From contig NZ_CP134696.1 in assembly GCF_031851795.1 (NCBI RefSeq), positions 5,952,001-6,016,000 of the forward strand: a stretch of 64,000 bases of DNA, written 5' to 3'. A model generated the notes under the pieces. It did not search any database. It was not told the origin of the DNA and was given only the letters and a program-made list of their open reading frames with translations. The translations under genes and the position numbers were made by a program. This stretch comes from Pontibacter sp. G13. GTDB lineage: Bacteria > Bacteroidota > Bacteroidia > J057. How positions within the stretch are numbered: the first letter of the stretch is position 1; every line of letters starts with the position of its first letter. Below, piece by piece: positions 1 to 7,209 of this stretch.

Positions 1-79
1 TCTTCAGCAGTCATTCTCGGAATAGATTTTCACAAAGACCACCCCTCTTGTAGGTGGTGGCCTCGGCAAAAATAAGAAA

Positions 80-119
80 ATCGGGGAAACAGTCCCGTTC
101 TGGAACCAGTTTCCCCGAT
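80..119 (-). terminator. Intrinsic terminator of the aspartate aminotransferase gene
   Basis: An 11-bp perfect inverted repeat (ATCGGGGAAAC with GTTTCCCCGAT) encloses an 18-nt loop. On the minus strand it is followed by a T-rich run (complement of 71-80). It lies 33 nt past the stop of the aminotransferase gene, as expected for its transcription end. Confidence 0.8.
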
Positions 120-151
120 GGTTGAATATCGTGAACGGTTATACTTTTCCG

Positions 152-1345
152 TTAGGAGAGCTTGCCCAAGCCACTACCGAGGCGCTTGGCTGCTTCCTTG
201 AGCTCCTGCTCGGAGTAGGCGTAAGACAGGCGCACATGGCTCTTGGTACCGAATGCGGCACCGGGTACCAATGCAAGTCCTTCCTCTTCGATCAGGTAGA
301 GGCACAACTCGTTGATGTCGGTGAGTTTCTGTCCAGCCGGAGTGGTCTTTCCGAGGAAATTCTTGAGATCCGGATAGAAGTAGAAGGCTCCGTCTGGCAG
401 GATGACTTCCAGTCCCTCGATCGCCTTGAGGTCTGCGAAGAGCATGTCGCGGCGTTTGAGGAATTCATCGCGCATGGCATTCACGGATTCCATGCCGCCG
501 GTCATGGCTGCAATGGCTCCCTGCTGCGCAAATGCGTTGGCTCCGGAAGTACTCTGCCCCTGAAGTTTTTCGGTGAGCTTGGCGATTTCGCGTGGTGCTG
601 CGATATAGCCCAAGCGCCATCCGGTCATGGCAAATCCTTTGGAGAAGCCATTGACGGTGATGGTGCGGTCAAACATGTTGCCCAGTGTACCGAGGCTCAC
701 GTGCTCCATGCCGAAGGTGATGTATTCGTAGATCTCATCGGAGATTACGTACACCTGTGGATGGCGCTCCAATACTTCCACCAAAGCTTCCAGTTCCTCG
801 CGGGAGTACATGGAGCCAGTAGGGTTGGAAGGGGTATTCAAGAACAACAGGCGAGTGTTGGGCTTGATGGCGGCTTCGAGCTGCTCGGGCGTCACCTTGT
901 AGGCAGCGGCGATGTCCGTTTCGATTTCGGTCACCTCAGCTTGTGCCAAGTGCAGCATAGCGCGGTATGATACCCAGTAAGGGGCGATCAGGATCGCGTG
1001 GTCGCCGGGATTGAGCATGGCCAATACCACATTGTAAAGCGACTGCTTCGCACCTGTGGAAACCACGATCTGGTCTGCGGCATAGTCCAATCCGTTGTCC
1101 CGTTTCAACTTGGCAACGATGGCTTCCCTGAGAGCAGGGTAACCTGTGACGGGTGGGTAGTGGGTAAACCCTTTGTCGAGGGCCTGCTTGGCTGCCTCGC
1201 GGATATGCTCGGGCGTGTCGAAGTCCGGTTCTCCTAGGGTCAAACCGATAATGTCGCGGCCTTCAGCCTTGAGCGCCCGTACTTTTTTGGCGATTCCCAA
1301 GGTGGCCGATTCCTCCATGGAGGAGATCAACTGTGAATATTGCAT
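152..1345 (-). CDS. aspC: Aspartate aminotransferase (class I/II PLP-dependent)
   Basis: A cytosolic pyridoxal-phosphate enzyme that moves the amino group between aspartate and 2-oxoglutarate. The 397-residue length is normal for the family. Visible marks are the early LGEPDFDTPEHI segment, TGAKQSLYN (phosphate loop), NTPSNPTG, SDEIYE (Asp to the pyridine nitrogen), and NGFSKGFAMTGWRLGY, whose Lys (about residue 236) forms the Schiff base. It resembles subgroup Ib aminotransferases, some of which also use prephenate or aromatic substrates, so exact specificity is inferred. An in-frame ATG exists four codons upstream at 1357. I chose 1345 because a TACCTTTG -7 box at 1374-1367 would leave almost no leader for the upstream ATG. 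The gene stands alone, with its own terminator. Confidence 0.9.
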   Translation of the reverse strand: MQYSQLISSMEESATLGIAKKVRALKAEGRDIIGLTLGEPDFDTPEHIREAAKQALDKGFTHYPPVTGYPALREAIVAKLKRDNGLDYAADQIVVSTGAKQSLYNVVLAMLNPGDHAILIAPYWVSYRAMLHLAQAEVTEIETDIAAAYKVTPEQLEAAIKPNTRLLFLNTPSNPTGSMYSREELEALVEVLERHPQVYVISDEIYEYITFGMEHVSLGTLGNMFDRTITVNGFSKGFAMTGWRLGYIAAPREIAKLTEKLQGQSTSGANAFAQQGAIAAMTGGMESVNAMRDEFLKRRDMLFADLKAIEGLEVILPDGAFYFYPDLKNFLGKTTPAGQKLTDINELCLYLIEEEGLALVPGAAFGTKSHVRLSYAYSEQELKEAAKRLGSGLGKLS

Positions 1346-1366
1346 GACTCTTTCCATAAGCTTCGC

Positions 1367-1374
1367 AAAGGTAA
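1367..1374 (-). promoter_or_regulatory. Bacteroidota -7 promoter box for the aminotransferase gene
   Basis: The minus strand reads TACCTTTG, an exact match to the TAnnTTTG -7 box of Bacteroidota sigma factor promoters. A TTG lies about 23 nt further upstream, slightly longer than usual spacing. The box sits only 9 nt before the first ATG (1357) and 21 nt before the second (1345). Confidence 0.55.
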
Positions 1375-1580
1375 TACATTTTTAACGGGAGGCTGTCAAC
1401 TTGTGAAGCTTTTTGCGCTTTCATCAACAGTTTTTGACCAAAAGCGGGCATTTGTTGATAATGATCCAACAGTTCGGAAGATCTTCTCGCTTCCAACCCC
1501 TCGTTTTTGTATGGGTCATTCCTTCACCTTGTGCGAACTAGCGTATCTGCATGTTGTTTTTCAATTCAATGCCCTACCTT

Positions 1581-2285
1581 ATGAAAAATCGAGTGATTTG
1601 GTGTGTGATGATCCTCATGGTCAGCTTGTCTGCCTGCTCGCAGTACAGCGAGAAAGAAGCCTACCTGGCACGCTATGAGCGCTTCATGACGCATGTGGAG
1701 CAGGACAGCAGGCGCTGGAGCTCGCATGAGTGGCAGGAGCGGGATCGTGAATTGCACGCACTGCTAGCCGACAAGTACCAGAAAATCGAATCCCAACTCT
1801 CTCGGGAGGAGAAAAAGGAAATCTGGACCGATGCCTTCAAATATGCGGTGCGACATGACAAGCACGGATGGACCGGCGATATCGAGGACGAGTACGAATC
1901 CCAGTGGGAAAAGGACTACGAATTCGAGTGGGAGGAAGATCCACGCTATGATCGTGAGGATCGTCGCGAACGGCGGGATCGACGTGAGCGGACAGATCGC
2001 AGGGATCGTGAAGATCGAGTGGATCGGAGGCATCCCCACCACGGAGATGATTTTGATGAAGAGGTCTTTGTGGATATGCTCGTGGCCAATGCGGAATTCG
2101 TAGGAGATATGTCCGACTTGTTTGTGGAGGATATCGCACCTGAATTGCGCGAGATCATGCCAGAGTTGGAGCGCGTCACCCGGAAATTCGCGCGGAGATT
2201 GGAAGAGCGGGGCACGATGGATCGCATCGAGCGTCGTGTCCAGCAGTGGGAGCAGGAATTGAAGCGACTGGAGCGAGAGTTGTAG
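1581..2285 (+). CDS. Lipoprotein with an Arg/Asp/Glu-rich charged tract
   Basis: A predicted 234-residue lipoprotein of unknown function. The chosen start (ATG at 1581) gives a short basic N-terminus, a hydrophobic stretch and a lipobox ending LSAC, so Cys18 would be lipidated. The upstream ATG at 1551 would spoil the signal. The middle (about residues 95-165) is unusual: runs of alternating Asp/Glu and Arg in RRERRDRRERTDRR style, then a His-rich patch. The C-terminal third looks like charged alpha helix or coiled coil (IERRVQQWEQELKRLERE). A strong terminator follows. I recognise no family; an envelope or periplasmic structural role is only a guess. Confidence 0.65.
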   Translation: MKNRVIWCVMILMVSLSACSQYSEKEAYLARYERFMTHVEQDSRRWSSHEWQERDRELHALLADKYQKIESQLSREEKKEIWTDAFKYAVRHDKHGWTGDIEDEYESQWEKDYEFEWEEDPRYDREDRRERRDRRERTDRRDREDRVDRRHPHHGDDFDEEVFVDMLVANAEFVGDMSDLFVEDIAPELREIMPELERVTRKFARRLEERGTMDRIERRVQQWEQELKRLEREL

Positions 2286-2348
2286 GCATCGGGAAATTCC
2301 TAGCCAGAGATCCGCTCATCTTTGTTGACTGCCATTGATTGACTATAG

Positions 2349-2382
2349 ACGGGATCATCCTTTTGGGGTGGTCCCGTTTTTC
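2349..2382 (+). terminator. Intrinsic terminator after the charged lipoprotein gene
   Basis: ACGGGATCATCC and GGGTGGTCCCGT pair over 12 bp (including G-T pairs) around a TTTTG loop, followed directly by TTTTT. It is a textbook plus-strand terminator 63 nt past the stop codon. Confidence 0.8.
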
Positions 2383-2403
2383 GTTGTGCGGCTGGCTGGT
2401 GTG

Positions 2404-2603
2404 GCGTGAGTGGGCGAAATGGCGCGCCCCGAGGCGCGGTCCGAGGGAGAAAGTTTCCTCTCAGGGCTTGATTCCTGATTTGAACTTGCAGGAGGTCTGC
2501 AAGCATAAAGGCCGAGGACGGAGCGTAGCGAACCCATGAAGCACGCGACCCCGCGACCGATCAGTCCAGTGAGGAACGATTGCCCGACCGCGGGGGCACG
2601 CCC
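2404..2603 (-). repeat. Modular structured repeat element, copy D
   Basis: Read on the minus strand it begins GGGCGTGCCC and ends CTCACGCC, with a CCCCGCG/CGCGGGG stem (plus positions 2589-2595 and 2549-2555) near its 5' end. A second stem, CGCGCC-CCGA-GGCGCG (2423-2438), lies near its 3' end. The same CCGA-loop stem in the copy at 27.5 kb has a T-A pair where this one has G-C, so the structure is kept while the sequence changes. It fills most of the gap between two genes (2286-2682), in which I see no coding sequence. Confidence 0.7.
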
Positions 2604-2624
2604 AAATCCTCCCAAGAAACAAGC

Positions 2625-2658
2625 AAAGGGCCCGCCTCATGATCGAGACGGGCCCTTT
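2625..2658 (-). terminator. Intrinsic terminator of the adhesin-like T9SS gene
   Basis: A perfect 10-bp inverted repeat, AAAGGGCCCG with CGGGCCCTTT, separated by 14 nt. On the minus strand it is followed by a T-rich stretch. It lies 25 nt past the stop of the minus-strand gene. Confidence 0.75.
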
Positions 2659-2682
2659 GGGTGTGGGATCGTAGCAGCTTGT

Positions 2683-3960
2683 TTACTGCTTGATGAATTT
2701 TTCCAGTGCGCGTGTGCGATCGCCCTGCTGGATTTCGAGGAAGTAGAATCCGTTCGGCAAATGACCGAGATCCAGTTTGAGCGTTTCCATGCCCATTGGG
2801 ATGCGCTGTTTGGCGATGACCATCCGTCCTTGAGCGTCCAATACGCGGAAATCTAGGGGTGATTCAGGTGCGTTGGGAATGTGTACGATCAGGGAAGATT
2901 CGACAGGGTTGGGGTAGATGCTCACGGGGAGATCGAAACCGGGATTCAGGGAGGTTGCTCCACCAATCGCCTGCATGAATCGGAGCGTGTCATTCTCGGG
3001 GTTCATGTCGCCGGAAACGGTGTCGATCCAAACTTCCACGAGATATTGGCGCTCCTCGGTAGGGGTCCAAGTGCTGTCATGCACAAAGGTCAGGGTATCG
3101 TTGGGGATCAATTCAAATTCGATGTCAATGGTCTGCTCTTCGATGTCGCCACCGTCGATGCGGTAGAACACGGAGAATTCCGCGCTATCGAATTCCAGTT
3201 CCACCAGGCCGCGGTTGATGAAAGATCCGCTGATGGTGATCTCCTGATTGATCGGAGCGCTGATCGGATCTACTTGGAACATGGCCATGTCGATCTCTTC
3301 CACTTCTGCGAGGCGGATATCATCGAGTACCAGCAAGAATCCATCGGTGGTCACTTGGCGGAATGCGATGTATACGTCCTCTCCTTCGTAATCGGCAAGG
3401 CTCACGGAGCGATAGTTGAGCTCTGATTTCTCGCTGAATACAGACGCCAGGTTGGAATTGGCGAAGAAAGAGTCCGGTTCGGGCAGAGTCGTGGAGATGA
3501 GTACCTGATAGTCCTCGTTGAAATCTGCATCCTGTGAATATGCGAGCCAAGACAGGCAGACATTGGCGGGGAGGTTCTGGATCTGTGGGGTGATGATCCA
3601 GTCATCGCTTCTTCCGACGGTGTCTTGGTAGAAGGAAGGGCTGGCGATGGATCGATTCTGGCCATTCATGGGGTCCATGAGGTCCTCGATAGATTGCCAT
3701 CCCGGATTGGGGGTGATGGGGTTGAGGTTGGAATCTGGAGCGAGTCCATCGAGATCCAAGACCGTCCATCCCGCAGGAATCGCAGTGGAGTCGAAGTTTT
3801 CCTCGAACACGGTCAAGCCGCCACAGGGAAACTGTCTGAGTGAGGCTTTGGAGATCTGTTCGGCGGGATTGCCTGAACGGCTGGGAGATTGGGCGAAGAT
3901 GGTGGTGCAGGACAGCAGAAGTCCCAACAGGCCCAGGCAGGTCTTACGCAGGTCGGTCAT
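2683..3960 (-). CDS. Secreted choice-of-anchor J/cleaved-adhesin protein with T9SS sorting domain
   Basis: A 425-residue secreted protein. It has a signal peptide (cleavage after about residue 24, ..TTIFAQ). Residues about 48-210 form a beta-sandwich of the cleaved-adhesin/choice-of-anchor J type: it opens with ENFDSTAIPAGWTVLD and contains DDWIITPQI and VYIAFRQVTTDGFLLVLDDI, both typical of that fold. A middle beta-domain (about 215-335) resembles CARDB-like modules (..NQEITISGSFINRG..). The last 80 residues are a type A T9SS sorting domain (YPNPVESSL ... FYFLEIQQGD). It is probably exported by T9SS and displayed on the surface, where it may bind ligands or help adhesion. No enzyme motif is visible. 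The machinery itself is not encoded here. Confidence 0.8.
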   Translation of the reverse strand: MTDLRKTCLGLLGLLLSCTTIFAQSPSRSGNPAEQISKASLRQFPCGGLTVFEENFDSTAIPAGWTVLDLDGLAPDSNLNPITPNPGWQSIEDLMDPMNGQNRSIASPSFYQDTVGRSDDWIITPQIQNLPANVCLSWLAYSQDADFNEDYQVLISTTLPEPDSFFANSNLASVFSEKSELNYRSVSLADYEGEDVYIAFRQVTTDGFLLVLDDIRLAEVEEIDMAMFQVDPISAPINQEITISGSFINRGLVELEFDSAEFSVFYRIDGGDIEEQTIDIEFELIPNDTLTFVHDSTWTPTEERQYLVEVWIDTVSGDMNPENDTLRFMQAIGGATSLNPGFDLPVSIYPNPVESSLIVHIPNAPESPLDFRVLDAQGRMVIAKQRIPMGMETLKLDLGHLPNGFYFLEIQQGDRTRALEKFIKQ

Positions 3961-4111
3961 GTTTTGTCAGTTTGGGTGCCGATTGATTCCGGATCGAGGT
4001 CGGCCACAATGCTAGGCAAATGTACAGGAAGATTGGCAAAGGGAAAACCCAGAAGCGGGGCAGTTTGCCATTCGCAGGACGTCAATGGAGGGCGATAGGG
4101 TTGCATGGCCC

Positions 4112-4153
4112 AAAAAGAAAGGACTCAAACCGTCCGAAAACGATTTGAGTCCT
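4112..4153 (-). terminator. Intrinsic terminator of rpmB
   Basis: AGGACTCAAA (4120-4129) pairs perfectly with TTTGAGTCCT (4144-4153), with an added inner CGT/ACG pairing. On the minus strand a TTTCTTTTTG run follows. It ends about 20 nt after the rpmB stop. Confidence 0.85.
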
Positions 4154-4173
4154 GAATATCTTGAAAGTCTAAG

Positions 4174-4410
4174 TTAGACTTTTTTTCCTTGCGCGCGCAT
4201 CTCCTTGACTACGGCACTGATGCCTTTCTTGTTGATGGTGCGGAGGGCAGAAGTGGACAGTTTCAAGGTTACCCAGCGGTCTTCTTCTGGGAGATAGAAA
4301 CGCTTCTTGATCAAATTCGGGTAGAATTTGCGTCTCACTTTGTTGTTGGCGTGGGAAACGTGGTTTCCACTAGCCGTACGTTTGCCGGTTACTTCGCAGA
4401 CTCTGGCCAT
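4174..4410 (-). CDS. rpmB: 50S ribosomal protein L28
   Basis: A 78-residue basic protein of the large ribosomal subunit, the same length as the E. coli protein. It starts [11 protein letters not shown], the standard L28 opening, and continues with [14 protein letters not shown] and a lysine-rich C-terminus. The frame is open for 27 more codons upstream, but that stretch is not L28-like, so 4410 is the clear start. It is monocistronic here; in many Bacteroidota rpmB lies next to rpmG, which is absent. A near-consensus -7 box (GATATTTG) lies at 4496-4489 on the minus strand. Confidence 0.97.
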   Translation of the reverse strand: MARVCEVTGKRTASGNHVSHANNKVRRKFYPNLIKKRFYLPEEDRWVTLKLSTSALRTINKKGISAVVKEMRAQGKKV

Positions 4411-4581
4411 GATGCTTATCGTTAGAAAAAATCGTTGTTCAACTGAAATTCCGAACACACATCCATGGCGCGAATCGGAATCGGATGGCAAATATCAGGA
4501 ATAAATCGGATAAATCAAATCCACTGCCCTAATTGTTGGACAATTTCCGAATCTTCGGTAGAAATGATTGGGAAGATGTGT

Positions 4582-5379
4582 CTATGCCTCTACAGTGGCG
4601 AGTGCTTTTCGTACCCGTACCACCTTCTCCAGCAAGGGTCTGAGCGAGTCCAGCTGCAACATGCTCTGTGCATCGCTCTTGGCGAGGTGTGGAGTTGGAT
4701 GGGTTTCGATGAAGAGTCCATCTGCGCCCGTAGCAACGGCTGAAAGCGCTACCGCTTCGATCAGGGATGCATCTCCCCCGGTGATGCCGCTGGTTTGATT
4801 GGGCTTTTGGACCGCATGGGTACAGTCCATGACGACAGGCACTCCATGTCTTTTCATCCGGACCATGGAAGTCGCATCTACGATCAGATCCGAGTATCCG
4901 AAGGTCGTTCCGCGTTCGCAGAGCCAGACTTGGTCATTGCCGGTAGATTGGATTTTCTCCAATGCAAATCCCATCGCTTCCGGAGAGAGGAATTGGCCTT
5001 TTTTCAGGTTGATGGCTTTGCCCGTTTTTCCGGCAGCGACGAGTAGATCCGTCTGGCGGCAAAGGAAAGCGGGAATCTGGAGGCAATCGATGTATTCGGC
5101 GACCTGCTCGGGCTCATGGCTTTCATGCACATCCGTGATGGTTTTGACGCCTACAGCCTCACCCACCGCCTGAATTGCCTTGAGGGCTTCTTCCTTGCCG
5201 ATGCCTGTGAAACTACCGAGTTTGGTGCGGTTGGCCTTTTTGTAGCTGGCCTTGAAAATGTATTCGATCCCCAGATCATCGCAAATCTGCTTGACGGTCT
5301 GGGCGATGTGAATGGCTGTATCGTAGTCCTCGAAGGCGCAAGGCCCTGACAAGAGGAATAGCGGTTTCTGGGATGTCAT
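4582..5379 (-). CDS. kdsA: 3-deoxy-8-phosphooctulonate (Kdo-8-P) synthase
   Basis: A cytosolic enzyme that condenses phosphoenolpyruvate with arabinose 5-phosphate to give Kdo 8-phosphate, the precursor of the lipid A inner-core sugar. The 265-residue TIM barrel shows FKASYKKANR, ITDVHE, FLCRQTDLL and FIETHP, all family signatures. Cys14 (LSGPCAF), where E. coli has Asn, together with the later THAVQ His, FIET Glu and SDAQ Asp, places it in the metal-dependent class; this class call follows from known family structure. Its start overlaps the end of the SIS isomerase gene by 4 nt (ATGA), so the two are translationally coupled and supply consecutive steps. Confidence 0.95.
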   Translation of the reverse strand: MTSQKPLFLLSGPCAFEDYDTAIHIAQTVKQICDDLGIEYIFKASYKKANRTKLGSFTGIGKEEALKAIQAVGEAVGVKTITDVHESHEPEQVAEYIDCLQIPAFLCRQTDLLVAAGKTGKAINLKKGQFLSPEAMGFALEKIQSTGNDQVWLCERGTTFGYSDLIVDATSMVRMKRHGVPVVMDCTHAVQKPNQTSGITGGDASLIEAVALSAVATGADGLFIETHPTPHLAKSDAQSMLQLDSLRPLLEKVVRVRKALATVEA

Positions 5380-5990
5380 GAGGATGAGTTGGATTTATGG
5401 ATGGATTTGGCTTTTTGGCCCAAATACCCTGAATGATGGCGCTTGGCGTATTCTTCGGCTGAAAAAGAGATACGCTCCATCAGCAGTACGACGAGCAAAT
5501 TGCCGATGACGGTCATGGTGGCGATAGAGGTCGTCGGCGTGAGGTCCAATGGGCAGATCTCCTTGGGGCTGCCTGTCAGTAGGCCAATATCCGCCAGTTG
5601 GTTCAAATCTCCATCGGCGTTGCCTGAGAGGGAGATGATGGGGATGTCGGATATCAGATTTCGGGACAGGTGAAACAGCTCCAGCACCTCGCGGGTCTTG
5701 CCGGAATTGGAGATCATGAACAGCAAATCGTCTCGTTGGATGATCCCGAGGTCTCCATGCTGGGCTTCTCCGGGATGTAGGAATACCGCAGGCGTACCCG
5801 TGGAACTGAGGGTCATGGCGAGGTTGTAGCCGATGTGTCCGGCCTTGCCCATGCCACTGACGACCACCTTGCCGGGCCTTTGATGCACATGCTCATGGAT
5901 CAATTCGACGGCATTGTACAGCTGCTCGTCGAGGGGAATATTGGTCAGCGCATCTATATGCTGCTGAATATAGGTTTTCAACTTCTCCAT
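5376..5990 (-). CDS. kdsD: Arabinose-5-phosphate isomerase, SIS domain only
   Basis: Interconverts ribulose 5-phosphate and arabinose 5-phosphate, feeding the next gene, kdsA. The chosen ATG (5990) has a good GGAG ribosome-binding site 7 nt upstream, unusual in this window; the 38 open codons before it are not conserved-looking. The 204-residue protein is a lone SIS fold: VVSGMGKAGHIG (Lys), LHPGEAQHGDLG (Glu), ISNSGKTREV, and RHHSGYLG (His) match the catalytic set known from KdsD. The tandem CBS domains of the 328-residue E. coli enzyme are missing. The 4-nt overlap with kdsA and the pathway fit make the assignment strong. Confidence 0.88.
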   Translation of the reverse strand: MEKLKTYIQQHIDALTNIPLDEQLYNAVELIHEHVHQRPGKVVVSGMGKAGHIGYNLAMTLSSTGTPAVFLHPGEAQHGDLGIIQRDDLLFMISNSGKTREVLELFHLSRNLISDIPIISLSGNADGDLNQLADIGLLTGSPKEICPLDLTPTTSIATMTVIGNLLVVLLMERISFSAEEYAKRHHSGYLGQKAKSIHKSNSSS

Positions 5991-6029
5991 ATCACTCCTG
6001 CTTCCGGTAAGCGGTGATTGACCATTGGG

Positions 6030-6037
6030 CAAATTTA
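6030..6037 (-). promoter_or_regulatory. Bacteroidota -7 promoter box for kdsD-kdsA
   Basis: The minus strand reads TAAATTTG, an exact TAnnTTTG match, 39 nt upstream of the kdsD ATG. This leaves room for the visible GGAG site in the leader. I found no clear -33 TTTG. Confidence 0.45.
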
Positions 6038-6401
6038 GGGCTTGCCATTGGAACCACACGGGAAAATGGAAAAAAGACCACAGCAAATTCTGGGGGACGT
6101 GCAAAATGAGAGAAAATTGTCTTTGTCTTCCAAGATGGTGTGGACAGGTTTGTATTGAGCCTGTAAATATTTTTTATCTCAAAGTTTTTAAAAAACGTGA
6201 TGGACAATATTTTGGGAATTCAATCAAATCATGTTGCTGAAGAGGTGGTAAGTTCATGCTTTGGGAATGGTGGAGTGAATCTGCCTTATTCCTGTAGCTG
6301 GAATCGCCATTTGAACCTATAAATTAGGCGATTATCCGAACTTATTTCCAAAAGTGAAGTTAAACAGGCAATACCATTTCTGCATACCATCTCACATTGC
6401 T
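6038..6401. other. Divergent intergenic region, no gene seen
   Basis: An AT-rich gap between the divergent kdsD and hydroxylase-like genes. It should hold promoters for both. I find no RNA gene, repeat or conserved hairpin. An in-frame ATG at 6354 would extend the plus-strand gene by 16 residues. Confidence 0.5.
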
Positions 6402-7061
6402 ATGAAGAAAGTCGCTTCCAAGGAACGCCCTAAGCGTACCACCAAGAAGTCCATTTTGGGATTCGATTTAGAGCGGATTACCAGAACTCATTCCTACGTT
6501 CCCATTACCATCCTATCGGTTGCCTCGATAGGATTTTTGGTTTGGGGAATCCTCTACACCGACATTGCATGGTACGCCATGATCGGAACCTTCGCGGTGG
6601 GGATGCTGGGTTTCACGCTGTTGGAATACAGTATCCACCGATTTTTGTACCATATCCAGTCCGACTCCAAATGGTTGGACAAAGTCAAGTACACGGCGCA
6701 TGGAATTCACCACGAACATCCTCGGGATGAGGAACATCTGGCTATGCCCCCGATCTTGAGTGCCTTGTTGACGACCCTGGTTTTGTGGGGCGTGTATCAA
6801 CTGGTGGGAGATTACTCCTTCTTTTTTACTCCGGGATTGATTCTGGGATATGCAGCTTATTTGTTTATCCATTACGTCATCCACGTGTACCGCCCACCCA
6901 AGAATTTCCTCCGGGTCTTGTGGACGCATCATGCTGTGCATCACTACAAAGATGATTCGGTCAACTATGGAGTGTCTTCTCCTTTGTGGGACCACATCTT
7001 CGGGACACTGCCCAAAAAGGCCTACAAAGTCATCAAGGACGTACAAGGAAAAAGGGAGTAG
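6402..7061 (+). CDS. Fatty acid hydroxylase/sterol desaturase family membrane protein
   Basis: A 219-residue integral membrane di-iron oxygenase. Four hydrophobic segments flank histidine clusters typical of the fatty-acid-hydroxylase superfamily: EYSIHRFLYH, HGIHHEHP, FIHYVIH and THHAVHHY, the last followed by YGVSSPLWDHIFGT, a classic C-terminal signature. The best-known relatives 2-hydroxylate fatty acyl chains (FA2H-like) or act on carotenoids and sterols. Alpha-hydroxy lipids are common in Bacteroidota, so an acyl 2-hydroxylase is my best guess. The start at 6402 (MKKVASKERP) gives a basic N-terminus; 6354 is an alternative. It is monocistronic, followed by a terminator. Confidence 0.82.
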   Translation: MKKVASKERPKRTTKKSILGFDLERITRTHSYVPITILSVASIGFLVWGILYTDIAWYAMIGTFAVGMLGFTLLEYSIHRFLYHIQSDSKWLDKVKYTAHGIHHEHPRDEEHLAMPPILSALLTTLVLWGVYQLVGDYSFFFTPGLILGYAAYLFIHYVIHVYRPPKNFLRVLWTHHAVHHYKDDSVNYGVSSPLWDHIFGTLPKKAYKVIKDVQGKRE

Positions 7062-7083
7062 CAACCCCATTTACATGAAATCA

Positions 7084-7118
7084 CGAGGCTGTCTTTCGGG
7101 GCGGCCTCGTTTTGTTTT
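7084..7118 (+). terminator. Intrinsic terminator after the hydroxylase-like gene
   Basis: CGAGGCTGTC pairs with GGCGGCCTCG (two G-T pairs) around a short TTTCGG loop, followed by TTTTGTTTT. It lies 22 nt after the stop. Confidence 0.75.
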
Positions 7119-7209
7119 GGTCGGATGAGGAAGGAAATGAATCTGGAAAATCAAGGGCAATCACGATCCTCGCCGTCTGGGATGACAAGAAATTGGCATC
7201 CGAAGGGTG

